Shown here piece after piece: positions 1 through 8,396 of a stretch of DNA of 64,000 nucleotides. The stretch lies in NCBI GenBank assembly GCA_963712465.1, contig CAVQHY010000008.1:124001-188000 (forward strand). The letters are read 5' to 3'. This DNA is from CAVQHY01 sp963712465. Its GTDB lineage: Bacteria > Actinomycetota > Thermoleophilia > Gaiellales > Gaiellaceae. The notes beneath the pieces were generated by a model. That model worked only from the letters and a program-made list of their open reading frames with translations. It was not told the DNA's origin and did no database searches. The first letter of the stretch is position 1; every line of letters begins with the position of its first letter. A program made the position numbers and the translations under genes.

Positions 1-1397
1 CCCTCGACAGTTTGCTCGGCGGAAGGCTCTCGCACCTGGTCGAGGACGGCGAGCTGACCGGCGAGCGCGGAGCCGTGACGCACGTGCACACGCTTGGCGA
101 GCTTGCCGCCCATCGGGTCGCCACGGCCGGGCTCGGGCCGCGGGAGAGCGTCGATGCCGACGCCCTCCGCACCGCCGCAGCTCGGGCCGCCGAGCGAGCG
201 CGCAGCGTCGGCGCGACGACGATGGCGTGGGTCGTCGAGAAAGGGACGATCACCCCGTCCGAGCAGGGCCGGGCGGTCGTCGACGGCATCGCGCTGGGGC
301 AGCACGACCCGGGCCGCTGGAAGACCGCGGACGGGCGCAAGGGCGAGCTCGAGCGCCTCGTGCTGTGCGGGCCCGCAGCCGGCGCTGCGGCGGACGAGGC
401 GCGCCGCGCCGCGGTCGTCGCCCGGTGGACGAACCGTTGCCGTGAGCTCGTCGACATGCCGGCGAACGAGCTGACCCCCGAGGCGCTCGCCGCAGCCGCC
501 GGCGAGGTCGCCGCGGGCGTGCCGCACATCACGTCCGAATCGTTCGAGGCCGAGCGCATTCGCGAGCTCGGGATGAACGCCTTCGCCGCCGTCTCGCAGG
601 GCAGCGCGACGCCGCCCCGCCTCGTCACGATGACCTACGCGCCTCCGGGCGCACCCGAGAATCCTGTCCTCGGCCTCGTCGGCAAGGCGGTTACCTTCGA
701 CTCGGGCGGGCTCTCGCTCAAGCCGGCGGGCCGCATGGGCGACATGAAAGCGGACATGGGCGGCGGGGCAGCGGTGATCGCCGCACTCGGGGCGATCGCA
801 GAGCTCGGGGTGCCGCTGCGCGCGGAGGCGGTCGTCGGGGCGTGCGAGAACATGCCGAGCGGCAGTGCGTACCACCCCGGCGACATCGTTCGGGCCGCGA
901 GCGGGAAGACGATCGAGGTGACGAACACCGACGCCGAGGGCCGCCTCGTGCTTGCCGACTGCCTCTGGTACGCGCGGGAGCAGGGCGCCACGCATCTCCT
1001 CGACCTGGCGACGCTTACGGGCGGAGTCGTCATCGCCCTCGGAGACTTCTACGCCGGCCTGTTCGGGAACGACCCTGTGTGGGTCGACGCCGTCCGGGCC
1101 GCCGCCGAGGCGAGCGGCGACCACGCCTGGCCGCTGCCCCTGCACGAGACGTACGCACGGCTGATCCAGTCGACGTACGCAGACATGACCAACTCGAACG
1201 ACCTGAGACAGGCGGCTCCGGTGTACGCCGCCCGTTTCCTGCAGGAGTTCGCCGGGGACGGCCCGTGGGCGCACCTCGACATCGCGGGCACCTCCCACCT
1301 CGAGCGCGGTCGCGGCGACTACTACAACGGCGAGGGAGCGACGGGCTACGGGGTGCGGCTGATCGCCGAGCTCGCGCGGCGACTCGCGGGGGAGTAA
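1..1397 (+). CDS. pepA: Leucyl aminopeptidase (M17), 5' end outside window
   Basis: Cytosolic metallo-exopeptidase of family M17 that removes N-terminal residues from peptides, normally a hexamer with two metal ions per active site. The frame is open from base 3 and the first residues (LDSLLGGRLSHL) are mid-domain, so the true start lies upstream of the window; about 465 residues are present against a usual 480-500. The catalytic half is intact: GKAVTFDSGG (metal-binding Lys/Asp), DMGGGAAV, and the family signature NTDAEGRL near base 924, followed by the TNSNDLRQAAP and GPWAHLDIAG segments. The stop is 5 bases before the proposed start of the following acyl-CoA dehydrogenase, so the two are probably co-transcribed. 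Family assignment is firm. Confidence 0.95.
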   Translation, partial: LDSLLGGRLSHLVEDGELTGERGAVTHVHTLGELAAHRVATAGLGPRESVDADALRTAAARAAERARSVGATTMAWVVEKGTITPSEQGRAVVDGIALGQHDPGRWKTADGRKGELERLVLCGPAAGAAADEARRAAVVARWTNRCRELVDMPANELTPEALAAAAGEVAAGVPHITSESFEAERIRELGMNAFAAVSQGSATPPRLVTMTYAPPGAPENPVLGLVGKAVTFDSGGLSLKPAGRMGDMKADMGGGAAVIAALGAIAELGVPLRAEAVVGACENMPSGSAYHPGDIVRAASGKTIEVTNTDAEGRLVLADCLWYAREQGATHLLDLATLTGGVVIALGDFYAGLFGNDPVWVDAVRAAAEASGDHAWPLPLHETYARLIQSTYADMTNSNDLRQAAPVYAARFLQEFAGDGPWAHLDIAGTSHLERGRGDYYNGEGATGYGVRLIAELARRLAGE

Positions 1398-1402
1398 CAG
1401 CA

Positions 1403-2539
1403 ACGGACCTCGACCTCTCCGGCGAGCAGGAGCTTCTACGGCGGACCGTCCGCGAGTTCGCCGAGAGCCGTGTCGCGCCCGTCGCGGAGGCGCTCGACCG
1501 CGAGGAGCGCTTCCCGTACGAGATCGTCGCCGAGCTCGGTGAGCTCGGCCTGATGGGGATTCCGTTCCCCGAGGACGTCGGCGGCGCCGGCGGCGACACG
1601 CTCGGGTACGCGCTCGCGATCGAGGAGCTTGCCCGTATCGACTCGTCGGTCGCGATCACGGTGGCGGCGCATACCTCGCTCGGCACGATGCCGATCCACC
1701 TGTACGGAAACGACGAGCAACGGCGGCAGTGGCTTCCGGATCTGTGCTCGGGCCTGCGGCTCGCCGCCTTCGGGCTGACCGAGCCGCAGGCCGGATCGGA
1801 CGCGGGTGCGACGCGGACGACCGCCGAGCTCGTCGAGGGAACCTGGGTCGTCAACGGAACCAAGGTCTTCATCACCAACGCCGGCACCGACATCTCCGCC
1901 TGCGTGACGATCACCGCGCGCACGGGTCCGGACGAGATCTCGAACGTGATCCTGCCGAACGGGACGCCCGGCTACGAGCTCTCGCCGCCGCTCGCGAAGA
2001 TGGGCTGGAAGGCGTCGGACACCCGCGAGCTCGCCTTTCGCGACTGTGCCGTCCCCGAGGGAAACCTGCTCGGCGAGCGCGGAGCCGGGTTCCGCCAGTT
2101 CCTCGAGATCCTCGACGGCGGCCGCATCTCGGTGGCCGCGATGGGGGTCGGCCTCGCGCAGGGCGCGTACGACCTCGCGCTCGCCTACGCGAGGCAGCGC
2201 GTGCAGTTCGGGCAGGCGATCGCCCGCTTCCAGGCCGTCCAGTTCAAGCTCGCCGACATGGCGACGGAGATCGAGGCCGGCCGGGCGCTCCTCTACCGGG
2301 CGGCCTGGCTCAAGGATCGGGGGCGGCCGTTCGCGAAGGACGCGGCGATGGCGAAGCTCTACACCGGGGAGCTCGCCCGCCGGGTCGTCAACGAGGCCGT
2401 GCAGATCCACGGCGGCTACGGCTACATGGCCGAGTTTGCCGTCTCGCGCTTCTACCGCGACCAGAAGGTGCTCGAGATCGGCGAGGGAACGAACGAGGTG
2501 CAGCGGATGGTGATCGCCCGCCACCTCGGGCTCACCTGA
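1403..2539 (+). CDS. Acyl-CoA dehydrogenase, apparent ACG start
   Basis: FAD-dependent short/branched-chain type acyl-CoA dehydrogenase, 378 residues, catalysing alpha,beta-dehydrogenation of an acyl-CoA. FAD/substrate signatures are LTEPQAGSDAG and FITNAGTDIS; the C-terminal QIHGGYGYMAEF and IGEGTNEVQR carry the expected catalytic Glu (in GEGT). Homologues begin M-D-L-D-L-S-x-E-Q; here the codon at that exact place (1403-1405) is ACG, preceded by GGGGGAG with 8 bases spacing. No ATG, GTG or TTG occurs in frame between the pepA overlap and well inside the first helix. Either ACG is used as start, or the ATG is mutated or misread. It follows pepA by 5 bases and overlaps the convergent ilvA by 8. 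Confidence 0.9.
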   Translation, partial: TDLDLSGEQELLRRTVREFAESRVAPVAEALDREERFPYEIVAELGELGLMGIPFPEDVGGAGGDTLGYALAIEELARIDSSVAITVAAHTSLGTMPIHLYGNDEQRRQWLPDLCSGLRLAAFGLTEPQAGSDAGATRTTAELVEGTWVVNGTKVFITNAGTDISACVTITARTGPDEISNVILPNGTPGYELSPPLAKMGWKASDTRELAFRDCAVPEGNLLGERGAGFRQFLEILDGGRISVAAMGVGLAQGAYDLALAYARQRVQFGQAIARFQAVQFKLADMATEIEAGRALLYRAAWLKDRGRPFAKDAAMAKLYTGELARRVVNEAVQIHGGYGYMAEFAVSRFYRDQKVLEIGEGTNEVQRMVIARHLGLT

Positions 2540-3716
2540 GCCGCTCCGTCTCGTAGCCCCACTCGACGAGACGGCCGAGCAGCTCGCCGCAATGCTCCTC
2601 GTCGCGGGTGGCGAGCGTCAGCTCGACCTCGGTCTGCGCCAGCTGGAGGCTCATGCCCTCGCGGTGGTGCTCGACCTCGAGGACGTTGACGCGCTCGGCG
2701 GCGACGTGGGCGAGGAGCGCCGCGAGAGCCCCAGGCCGGTCGCCGATGCGCGTCCGCACGACGAGGTAGCGCGAGGCCTTCGTCATCCCGTGGCGGATCA
2801 CCTCGGACACCAGGGTCGGGTCGATGTTCCCGCCCGAGAGGATCGCGCAGGCTCCGGCAGTACCGGAGACCTTGCCGGCCAGGAGCGCGGCCACCCCGGC
2901 CGCGCCGGCCCCCTCGACGACGAGCTTCACCCGCTCGAGCAGGAGCAGGATCGCATGCGCGATCTCGTCGTCGGAGACGGTGACGATCTCGACGCCCGCG
3001 TCCCGGAGCACCGCCCCGGTCAGCTCGCCGGGTGTCTTGACCGCAATCCCGTCGGCGATCGTGTAGGCGAAGGTCGTCGAGCCCGCGAACGGCGCGCAGC
3101 CCTCGGCCTGGACGCCCACCACGCGCACCTCGGGGCGGAGCTCGGCGAGCGCGAGCGCGACGCCTGCCGTCAGCCCGCCCCCGCCGAGCGGCACGAGGAC
3201 AGCCTCGAGCTCGGGAAGCTGTTCGGCCAGCTCGAGCCCGAGCGTTCCCTGGCCGGCGACGACATGAGCGTCCTCGAAGGCCGGGACGAACGTTGCGCCG
3301 GCCGCGACCCGCTCGCCGGCGGCGGCGACTGCCTCGTCGAAGCCCTCGCCGGCGAGGATCACCTCGGCGCCGTAGCTCCTCGTCGCCTCGACCTTCGCCA
3401 TCGCGGCGTCCAACGGCATGAACACCGTCGCGGGCACGCCGACCTCGCGGGCTGCCCACGCGACCGCCTGGCCGTGGTTGCCGGCGCTGGCCGCGACGAC
3501 GCCTGCCTCCCGTTCCGCAGGCGAGAGCGCGGCCAGCCGGTTGACCGCCCCGCGGATCTTGAACGAACCCGTTCGCTGGAGGTTCTCCGCCTTGAGGATG
3601 ACGTCCCGGCCCGTGAGCCGGGTCAGCGTCTCCGAGCGAAAGACCGGAGTGACGCGCGCCACGCCCGCGAGCCGGTCCCGCGCAGCTCGGATGTCGGCCG
3701 TGGTCGGAGCGGTCAT
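2532..3716 (-). CDS. ilvA: Threonine dehydratase with C-terminal ACT domain
   Basis: PLP enzyme of fold type II that deaminates threonine to 2-oxobutyrate, first step toward isoleucine. 394 residues: PLP-binding catalytic domain with Schiff-base lysine in GSFKIRGAVN near residue 55, the glycine-rich PLP-phosphate loop PLGGGGLTAG, and a C-terminal ACT domain (about 315-394, beginning ASRYLVVRTRIGDRPGAL). The short single-ACT form is typical of the actinobacterial/catabolic-like class rather than the long E. coli IlvA. The ATG overlaps the TGA of meaB (ATGA), so it is translated from the meaB mRNA. Catabolic versus biosynthetic role cannot be settled from sequence. Confidence 0.92.
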   Translation of the reverse strand: MTAPTTADIRAARDRLAGVARVTPVFRSETLTRLTGRDVILKAENLQRTGSFKIRGAVNRLAALSPAEREAGVVAASAGNHGQAVAWAAREVGVPATVFMPLDAAMAKVEATRSYGAEVILAGEGFDEAVAAAGERVAAGATFVPAFEDAHVVAGQGTLGLELAEQLPELEAVLVPLGGGGLTAGVALALAELRPEVRVVGVQAEGCAPFAGSTTFAYTIADGIAVKTPGELTGAVLRDAGVEIVTVSDDEIAHAILLLLERVKLVVEGAGAAGVAALLAGKVSGTAGACAILSGGNIDPTLVSEVIRHGMTKASRYLVVRTRIGDRPGALAALLAHVAAERVNVLEVEHHREGMSLQLAQTEVELTLATRDEEHCGELLGRLVEWGYETERLR

Positions 3717-4678
3717 GACGACGGGTCGATGCGAAACACCTTGTGCATGATCTCCGCGACAGCGGTCACAGGGTCGAGCTCGTGCCGGCGGACGGCGTCG
3801 AGGAGCCGCCCGAGCTCGGGATCGTCCTTGACCGCCCGCTCGAGGTGTGCGCGGGCCCGCCCACCGGCCAGGGCGAAGACCTCGGCGGCGAGGTTCCGTG
3901 CCCGACGCTCGGCGAGCAGGCCGCCCGCCTCGAGCCGGGCCCGGTGAGCGACGAGCGCGTCCCAGAGGTCGTCGATCTCGCCGCGCAGCGCATCGGTAAG
4001 GACGACGGCCGCGCGCTGACCCTCCTCCCCCAGCGAGATCGCCTGACGCAGATCGCGCACGAGGTCGGACGCGCCCGGGCGGTCCCGCTTGTTGACGGCG
4101 ATCACGTCGGGGATCTCCATGATCCCGGCCTTGAGCGCCTGGACGGCGTCCCCGGAGCCGGGCATGAGGACGAGCAGCACGGTATCGGCGACCGAGGCGA
4201 TCTCGATCTCGGACTGCCCGGCGCCGACCGTCTCGAGCAGGAGGAGGTCCTTGCCGGACGCATCGAGCAGCAGCGCCGCCTGGAGGGTCGCCTCGGCGAG
4301 GCCACCGGCGTGGCCGCGCGCTCCCATCGACCGGATGAAGACCTCGGGGTCGAGGAAGTGGTCGGCCAGGCGGATGCGGTCACCGAGAAGCGCGCCGTCG
4401 GTGAACGGGCTCGAGGGGTCGACGGAGATCACCCCCACGGCCCGCCCGAGCTCTCGCGCGCGGCCGACGAGACGGGCGATCAGGCTCGACTTGCCGCTTC
4501 CCGGCGGGCCCGTGACTCCGATCGAGTACGCACGGCCCGTGTCCCCGTAGAGGGCGCGAATGAGCTCCGCGGCGGCGGGGTCGCCGTTCTCGACGAGCGT
4601 GATCGCCCGCGCGACGGCGCGCCGGTCCCCTACCCGGACGCCCTCGACGAGCGAAGCAAGCGACCAGGAGCGCGCCAT
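3713..4678 (-). CDS. meaB: Methylmalonyl-CoA mutase chaperone GTPase MeaB
   Basis: G3E-family P-loop GTPase (ArgK/MeaB), 321 residues, that gates cobalamin loading and protects methylmalonyl-CoA mutase. Walker A is GVTGPPGSGKSSLIARL near residue 60; further motifs are SVDPSSPFTDGALLGDRIR, the Walker B/switch segment LLLLETVGAGQSE, and the guanine-specificity motif AVNKRD. The start is the ATG at 4676-4678 giving MARSWSLASLV; it shares one base with the stop of the upstream MFS remnant (TGATG). The 3' end overlaps ilvA by ATGA. The mutase genes themselves are not in the window. Co-occurrence with threonine dehydratase fits a threonine/isoleucine to propionyl-CoA link, which is inference. Confidence 0.93.
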   Translation of the reverse strand: MARSWSLASLVEGVRVGDRRAVARAITLVENGDPAAAELIRALYGDTGRAYSIGVTGPPGSGKSSLIARLVGRARELGRAVGVISVDPSSPFTDGALLGDRIRLADHFLDPEVFIRSMGARGHAGGLAEATLQAALLLDASGKDLLLLETVGAGQSEIEIASVADTVLLVLMPGSGDAVQALKAGIMEIPDVIAVNKRDRPGASDLVRDLRQAISLGEEGQRAAVVLTDALRGEIDDLWDALVAHRARLEAGGLLAERRARNLAAEVFALAGGRARAHLERAVKDDPELGRLLDAVRRHELDPVTAVAEIMHKVFRIDPSS

Positions 4679-5045
4679 CAGAGCACCGAGGACGTGGGGC
4701 AGTACGCCTCGTCCGCGGCCGGCTCGCCCCCGGTCCGCTCGGAGGCGACGCGACTCAGCATGAAGTAGGCGGTCACGGCGGCGGCCGCGAGCAGCGCCGC
4801 GCTTACCACCCAGACCTCTCGTGCGCCGATCGCGTCCGTGAGCGGGCCGGCCGCGACCATGCCGACGGCGAAGCACGCGTACCCGGCGCTCATGATCGAG
4901 GTGAACACCCGCCCACGCAGGTGATCCGGAGCGCCACGAAAGCGAGCCAGGTCCCGATGCTCGAGACGAGGGTGGCGACGAAGAGCAGGCGGAAGTCGCG
5001 GGCAGTGCGCAGCAGCGCGAGCAGGGCTCCGCTCCCTCGACTCAC
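4678..5045 (-). pseudogene. MFS transporter reduced by internal deletion
   Basis: Remnant of an MFS_3/EntS-like exporter that should be about 400 residues. From the GTG at 5045 one frame reads through a normal N-terminus (LLRTARDFRLLFVATLVSS, then a Trp-Leu first membrane helix) to about base 4928; there the sequence jumps, in another frame, to the conserved PDHLRGRVFTSIMSAG of the last third and continues to a stop at 4678. Roughly 270 internal residues are gone and the two parts are out of frame, so no transporter can be made. The start is preceded by TAGCGT with 7 bases spacing, a leaderless promoter that now probably serves meaB and ilvA. Confidence 0.75.
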
Positions 5046-5052
5046 GCGCGAA

Positions 5053-5058
5053 ACGCTA
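5053..5058 (-). promoter_or_regulatory. -10 hexamer TAGCGT, leaderless start of MFS remnant/meaB operon
   Basis: TAGCGT lies exactly 7 bases before the GTG at 5045, matching the TANNNT-N6-8-RTG pattern seen at many genes of this window. It appears to be the promoter retained by the decayed MFS gene. Confidence 0.55.
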
Positions 5059-5185
5059 ACAGCCGCTCTTTCACGAGCCCGGAGCCTGGCCCGGCCGGCC
5101 GGGGTTGAGGTTGTCGAACCCGCTTGGGGGCATCACCGCGGGCCACGTTCTCCCTGGCTGGACAGGCACCCCCGTCCAGGGCCGT

Positions 5186-6301
5186 TCACATGGTCGGCGA
5201 GCCGGCGAGGACGCGCGCGAGCGCCTCGCCGAAGAGCGCGTTCTCGTCCTCCGTGCCGACCGTGACACGGATCGCGTTCGGTGCGCCGAACGGCCCGAGC
5301 GGGCGGACGATCACGCCCTCCCGTAACAGGCGCTCGAAGAGCCCCCGCGCGTCGCCGCCGGCCTCGACGTAGACGAAGTTCGCGACGGGCGGATCGGCGA
5401 ACGGCAGGCCGAGCGACCGGACGATCTCGACGAGTTGCCCGCGGGTCGCCGCCGTCGCCCGACGCCGGCGCGAGATCTCGCCCTCGTCGCCGAGGCTCGC
5501 AAGCGCCGCGTCCTGGGCGGGCTGCGTCACGTCGAACGCGTTCCGCACCTTCAGGATCGCCTCGACGACGTCCTCGGGCCCGACGCCGTAGCCGACGCGG
5601 AGGCCGGCGAGCCCGTAGATCTTCGAGAAGGTGCGCAGGACGAGGACGCGCCGGCCGCGCTTCAGGTACTCCTCGATCCCGTCGGGGTAGTCGGGATCGT
5701 CGACGTACTCGAAGTACGCCTCGTCGAGGACCGTGAGAACGTGCTCGGGCACGCGATCGAAGAACGCGTCGATCCGGGCGCGGCCGACCATCCTCCCTGT
5801 CGGGTTGTTCGGGTTGCAGAGGTAGACGAGCTTGGTGCGCGGCGTGATCGCGCCCAGAAGCGCCTCGGGGTCGTAGGCGTGGTCGGCGAGCGGTACGGTC
5901 TTCACGATCCCGGCGAGCTTCGCCGCGCCGAGGACGTAGCTCGGGAACGAGGGCCAGCCGCACACGATCTCGTCACCCGGATCCAGAGCCGCGAGCGATA
6001 GGTAGCCGATCACGCCGTCTGCGCCGGCGGCGACGGCGATCCGCCCGGCAGCGACCCCGTGCTTGGCGGCCAGCGCCTCCCGTAACCGGAACATGCCGCC
6101 GTCCGGGTAGCGGTTGAGCTCTGGAGCTCCACGCCGGAGCGCCTCGAGCGCCGCCGGGAACGGCCCGAACTGTCCCTCGTTCGACGCGAGCTTGACGACC
6201 CGGTCAAGCCCGAGCTCTCGGCGCACCTCCTCGACGGGCTTGCCCGGCTCGTACGGCACGAGCGCGTCGAGAGCCTCCCGGATCAGCCGGCTGCTGGACA
6301 C
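5186..6301 (-). CDS. hisC: Histidinol-phosphate aminotransferase
   Basis: Class I/II PLP aminotransferase, 371 residues, converting imidazole-acetol phosphate to histidinol phosphate with glutamate; such enzymes in actinobacteria may also act on aromatic keto acids. Visible features: KLASNEGQFGP near residue 38 (family usually has KLxxNEN), CNPNNPTGR, DEAYFEYVDD, and the PLP lysine in RTFSKIYGLAGLRVGYG. The start chosen is GTG at 6301, giving VSSSRLIREALD, because TAAGGT lies 7 bases upstream; a longer frame upstream is Arg/Pro-rich and non-conserved. The gene stands alone, with no other his genes nearby. The substrate cannot be fixed by sequence alone. Confidence 0.85.
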   Translation of the reverse strand: MSSSRLIREALDALVPYEPGKPVEEVRRELGLDRVVKLASNEGQFGPFPAALEALRRGAPELNRYPDGGMFRLREALAAKHGVAAGRIAVAAGADGVIGYLSLAALDPGDEIVCGWPSFPSYVLGAAKLAGIVKTVPLADHAYDPEALLGAITPRTKLVYLCNPNNPTGRMVGRARIDAFFDRVPEHVLTVLDEAYFEYVDDPDYPDGIEEYLKRGRRVLVLRTFSKIYGLAGLRVGYGVGPEDVVEAILKVRNAFDVTQPAQDAALASLGDEGEISRRRRATAATRGQLVEIVRSLGLPFADPPVANFVYVEAGGDARGLFERLLREGVIVRPLGPFGAPNAIRVTVGTEDENALFGEALARVLAGSPTM

Positions 6302-6308
6302 GCACGAG

Positions 6309-6314
6309 ACCTTA
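6309..6314 (-). promoter_or_regulatory. -10 hexamer TAAGGT of hisC (leaderless)
   Basis: TAAGGT is 7 bases from the GTG of hisC and is preceded by AGCCTC, the same six bases that precede the -10 of the divergent Lon-N gene. It decides the hisC start. Confidence 0.55.
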
Positions 6315-6364
6315 GAGGCTCCCGGGGGAGCACGACGCGGCCTCGACGGGGCGGCTCTGAGCAC

Positions 6365-6412
6365 TGGAGGCTTGAAGTGAGATGGACGCGCCCCAGCGCG
6401 CATCAAGCCTCT
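6365..6412. repeat. Inverted pair GAGGCTTGA / TCAAGCCTC between divergent genes
   Basis: GAGGCTTGA (6367-6375) and TCAAGCCTC (6403-6411) face each other across 27 bases. Each arm, read toward its own gene (hisC or the Lon-N gene), gives TCAAGCCTC. The same element appears in the same orientation before the cupin gene and, with one insertion, before lhr. Confidence 0.55.
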
Positions 6413-6417
6413 ACGCT
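6412..6417 (+). promoter_or_regulatory. -10 hexamer TACGCT of Lon-N gene (leaderless)
   Basis: TACGCT is followed by 7 bases and the ATG at 6425, and is immediately preceded by TCAAGCCTC. It supports the shorter start of the downstream gene. Confidence 0.55.
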
Positions 6418-6424
6418 TTCACCC

Positions 6425-7036
6425 ATGAGCGAGATCGGGCTCTTCCCGCTCGGGATGGTGCTGCTGCCGGGCGAGCAGGCGCCGCTCCACATTTTCGAGC
6501 CGCGCTACCGCGAACTGATCGGGGAATGCCTCGACACCAAGGCGAGCTTCGGGCTTCTGCTCGCTGACGACGACGGCATGCGCGAGGTCGGCACGAAGGC
6601 GAACGTCGTGGAGGTGCTCGAGCACTTCGAGGATGGGAGGCTGAACATCGTCGTCGAGGGCGACGCGCGCTTCCGGCTCGTCGAGCTGACCGACGGGCGG
6701 GCGTTCGCGACCGCCGAGATCGCCGTCGTCGAGGACGTCGGGGACGCGCCAACCCAGGACGAGCTCGACCGCTGCCTCGGTGCTTACAACCGCGTCGTCG
6801 AGGCGGCCGGGGCCGAGGTCGACGACCTCGATCCCGATGCGCCCAGCGTCGCGTATCAGATCGGCGCCCGCGTCGACCTCGGCGTCGAGGTGAAGCAGGA
6901 TCTCCTGGAGCTGCTCTCCGAGCGGGAGCGCGTCGTCATGCTGTCGCCGCTTCTCGACCGCGCCGCGGAGGCGGTCCGCCGAGAGCGCGAGATCCGGGAG
7001 CGGGCTGCCACGAACGGCCACGTCGAGCCGTTCTAG
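6425..7036 (+). CDS. Lon N-terminal (LAN/PUA-like) domain protein
   Basis: Stand-alone Lon substrate-binding domain protein, 203 residues, lacking the AAA and protease parts. It begins with the diagnostic FPLGMVLLPGEQAPLHIFEPRYRELI block (shown here as FPLGMVLLPGE and LHIFEPRYREL) and ends in a helical segment rich in Glu/Arg. Such proteins are widespread and are thought to bind unfolded or specific proteins, but no biochemical role is established. The ATG at 6425 is chosen over an in-frame start 48 bases upstream because of the conserved N-terminus and the TACGCT element 7 bases before it. The gene is monocistronic. Confidence 0.9.
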   Translation: MSEIGLFPLGMVLLPGEQAPLHIFEPRYRELIGECLDTKASFGLLLADDDGMREVGTKANVVEVLEHFEDGRLNIVVEGDARFRLVELTDGRAFATAEIAVVEDVGDAPTQDELDRCLGAYNRVVEAAGAEVDDLDPDAPSVAYQIGARVDLGVEVKQDLLELLSERERVVMLSPLLDRAAEAVRREREIRERAATNGHVEPF

Positions 7037-7209
7037 CGGCGTGCTCGCAGCCTCGCGCTCGCCTGCGGACTCTCGCCACGAAGGCGGGACAGGACCGGCA
7101 CGAAGCGTCACACACGCGCGCGCTCGTCCTCGTTAGGGTCAACCCAGGGGAGGTGGGTGGGCGCATCCCTTCCCAACGGCCGTCTGCAGGAAGGCGGCCC
7201 CGTCCCGCA

Positions 7210-7575
7210 TCAGCGGCGGCGAACGCCGTGCACGGGGCGGCCGGCTGCTTCCCACGCGTAGTACGAGGCGCTCGGACCGAAGGACGTCTCGTAGGCGACC
7301 ACGCGCGGATTGCGGCCGACCTCCTTGGCTCTGGCCGCGTGCCGGAGGAGATTCGGGTCGTCTCGCTCCTGCCAGACGAGAATCAGATGCGCGGCGGTCA
7401 TGAACTGCGCGACGAACGAGCAGCCCGCCGCAGGACACGGAAACGGGTCGGTGCGGACACAGAACCAGCCGGTGTGGTCGGAGCCCGTGTCGTCGGTCCA
7501 GAGCTCCTCGTCGGCGACAAGCTCCTGGTCCTCGACCAGGATCGTCCCGGGCGCATGCTCGAGCTTCTCGGTCAC
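7210..7575 (-). CDS. Small hypothetical protein with Cys-x4-Cys motif
   Basis: 121 residues, unrecognised. It contains CVRTDPFPCPAAGCSFVAQ, with a Cys-Pro-x3-Cys pair followed by a His 12 residues later, reminiscent of a zinc knuckle, and two conserved-looking Trp-rich segments (TGWFCVR, LILVWQERDD). No signal peptide or membrane helix. Its GTG overlaps the stop of the lipoprotein gene (GTGA), so it is the last gene of the ggt-led operon and is translationally coupled. The coupling supports it being real; function is not assignable. Confidence 0.7.
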   Translation of the reverse strand: MTEKLEHAPGTILVEDQELVADEELWTDDTGSDHTGWFCVRTDPFPCPAAGCSFVAQFMTAAHLILVWQERDDPNLLRHAARAKEVGRNPRVVAYETSFGPSASYYAWEAAGRPVHGVRRR

Positions 7576-7892
7576 TGGGCGCGGATCAGGTTACCGGCGA
7601 GGTCGAGCTCGACGAAATGACCCGCCGACCCGGATCGATAGCTCGGGCACTGGTTCGCGGGCGCGTCGTCGACAGCCTGACGCGGGTCGTGCGCGACGTC
7701 GACCACCCAGGCGGGAATCGCGGGAAGCGGGTCGGCGAGACAGGGGCCGTTCGCGAGGTCGAGCCCGGACGCGACTGCCTGCGCGTAGACATCCCGGGCG
7801 GCCGCGATGGCAGCTCCCCGGTCGTCGTTTCCCTCCCCTCCGCCTCCGCAGGACGCGAGCAGGAGCGCGGCGGCGGCCAGCGCGCGTCTCAC
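7572..7892 (-). CDS. Small lipoprotein
   Basis: 106 residues. The N-terminus RRALAAAALLLASCGGGG is a compact lipoprotein signal with lipobox LASC, Cys near residue 15, followed by a Gly-rich linker, so the product should be anchored to the outer leaflet of the cell membrane. Two further cysteines (NGPCLAD, NQCPSYR) could form a disulfide. The rest is not recognised. GTG start, 3 bases after the acetyltransferase stop; 3' end overlaps the next gene by 4 bases. Part of the ggt operon. Confidence 0.75.
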   Translation of the reverse strand: MRRALAAAALLLASCGGGGEGNDDRGAAIAAARDVYAQAVASGLDLANGPCLADPLPAIPAWVVDVAHDPRQAVDDAPANQCPSYRSGSAGHFVELDLAGNLIRAQ

Positions 7893-7895
7893 GAC

Positions 7896-8396
7896 CTACA
7901 CCTCCTTCGCCATCAGGAGGGCGTCGAGGTACTCGCCGTCCCGCCGATAATGGCGCCGGCGAAGCCCCTCTTCCCGGTAGCCCAGGCGGCGGTAGAGTGC
8001 CAGCGCGGGCTTGTTGTGCGGGAACACGTGCAGCTCGAGCTTGTGGACGTTCGCGTCGCGCGCCCAGTCCTCGGCCGCCTCCATCAAGGCCTGGCCGATT
8101 CCCCGCCGTCGCTGGTCGCGGGCGACCATGAGGCCGAGATCAGCCACGTGCGCGCTGCCGGGATGGGGATCCCGTGCCGCCGACAACCGCCCCACGATCC
8201 GCCCGTCGAGCTCGGCGACGAGAACGGCCGCATGAGGGTACCGGCGGATGGCCCGGATGTACCGCCGCTCGTCGGCCGCGCTCCGCCACTCGCCCGCCGT
8301 GATCAGCCACCCCTCGTCCTCGCGCGCGACCGCCCGTGCGAGCTCGACCAGGGCTGCAGCGTCGGGTGGTTCCGCCGACCGGATCGTCACGGTCAT
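7896..8396 (-). CDS. GNAT family N-acetyltransferase
   Basis: 166 residues with the Gcn5-related fold: the acetyl-CoA pyrophosphate loop RRRGIGQALMEAA near residue 95, then HVFPHNKPALALYRRLGYRE, typical of RimI-like enzymes. Likely acetylates an amine or N-terminus; the substrate is unknown. The ATG overlaps the ggt stop (ATGA), so it is co-translated with the gamma-glutamyltransferase. Confidence 0.9.
   Translation of the reverse strand: MTVTIRSAEPPDAAALVELARAVAREDEGWLITAGEWRSAADERRYIRAIRRYPHAAVLVAELDGRIVGRLSAARDPHPGSAHVADLGLMVARDQRRRGIGQALMEAAEDWARDANVHKLELHVFPHNKPALALYRRLGYREEGLRRRHYRRDGEYLDALLMAKEV

Noticed and set aside
1436..2524. Minus-strand open frame opposite the first acyl-CoA dehydrogenase
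   Set aside because: No domain, Arg/Leu/Glu-rich shadow; the plus strand holds a clear enzyme.
2532..3716. Possible serine racemase or cysteine synthase instead of threonine dehydratase
   Set aside because: The C-terminal ACT domain and SFKIRG context fit threonine dehydratase; racemase lacks the ACT domain.
7037..7209. Gap checked for a tRNA or small RNA
   Set aside because: No cloverleaf, T-loop GGTTCGA or strong hairpin seen; nothing assignable.
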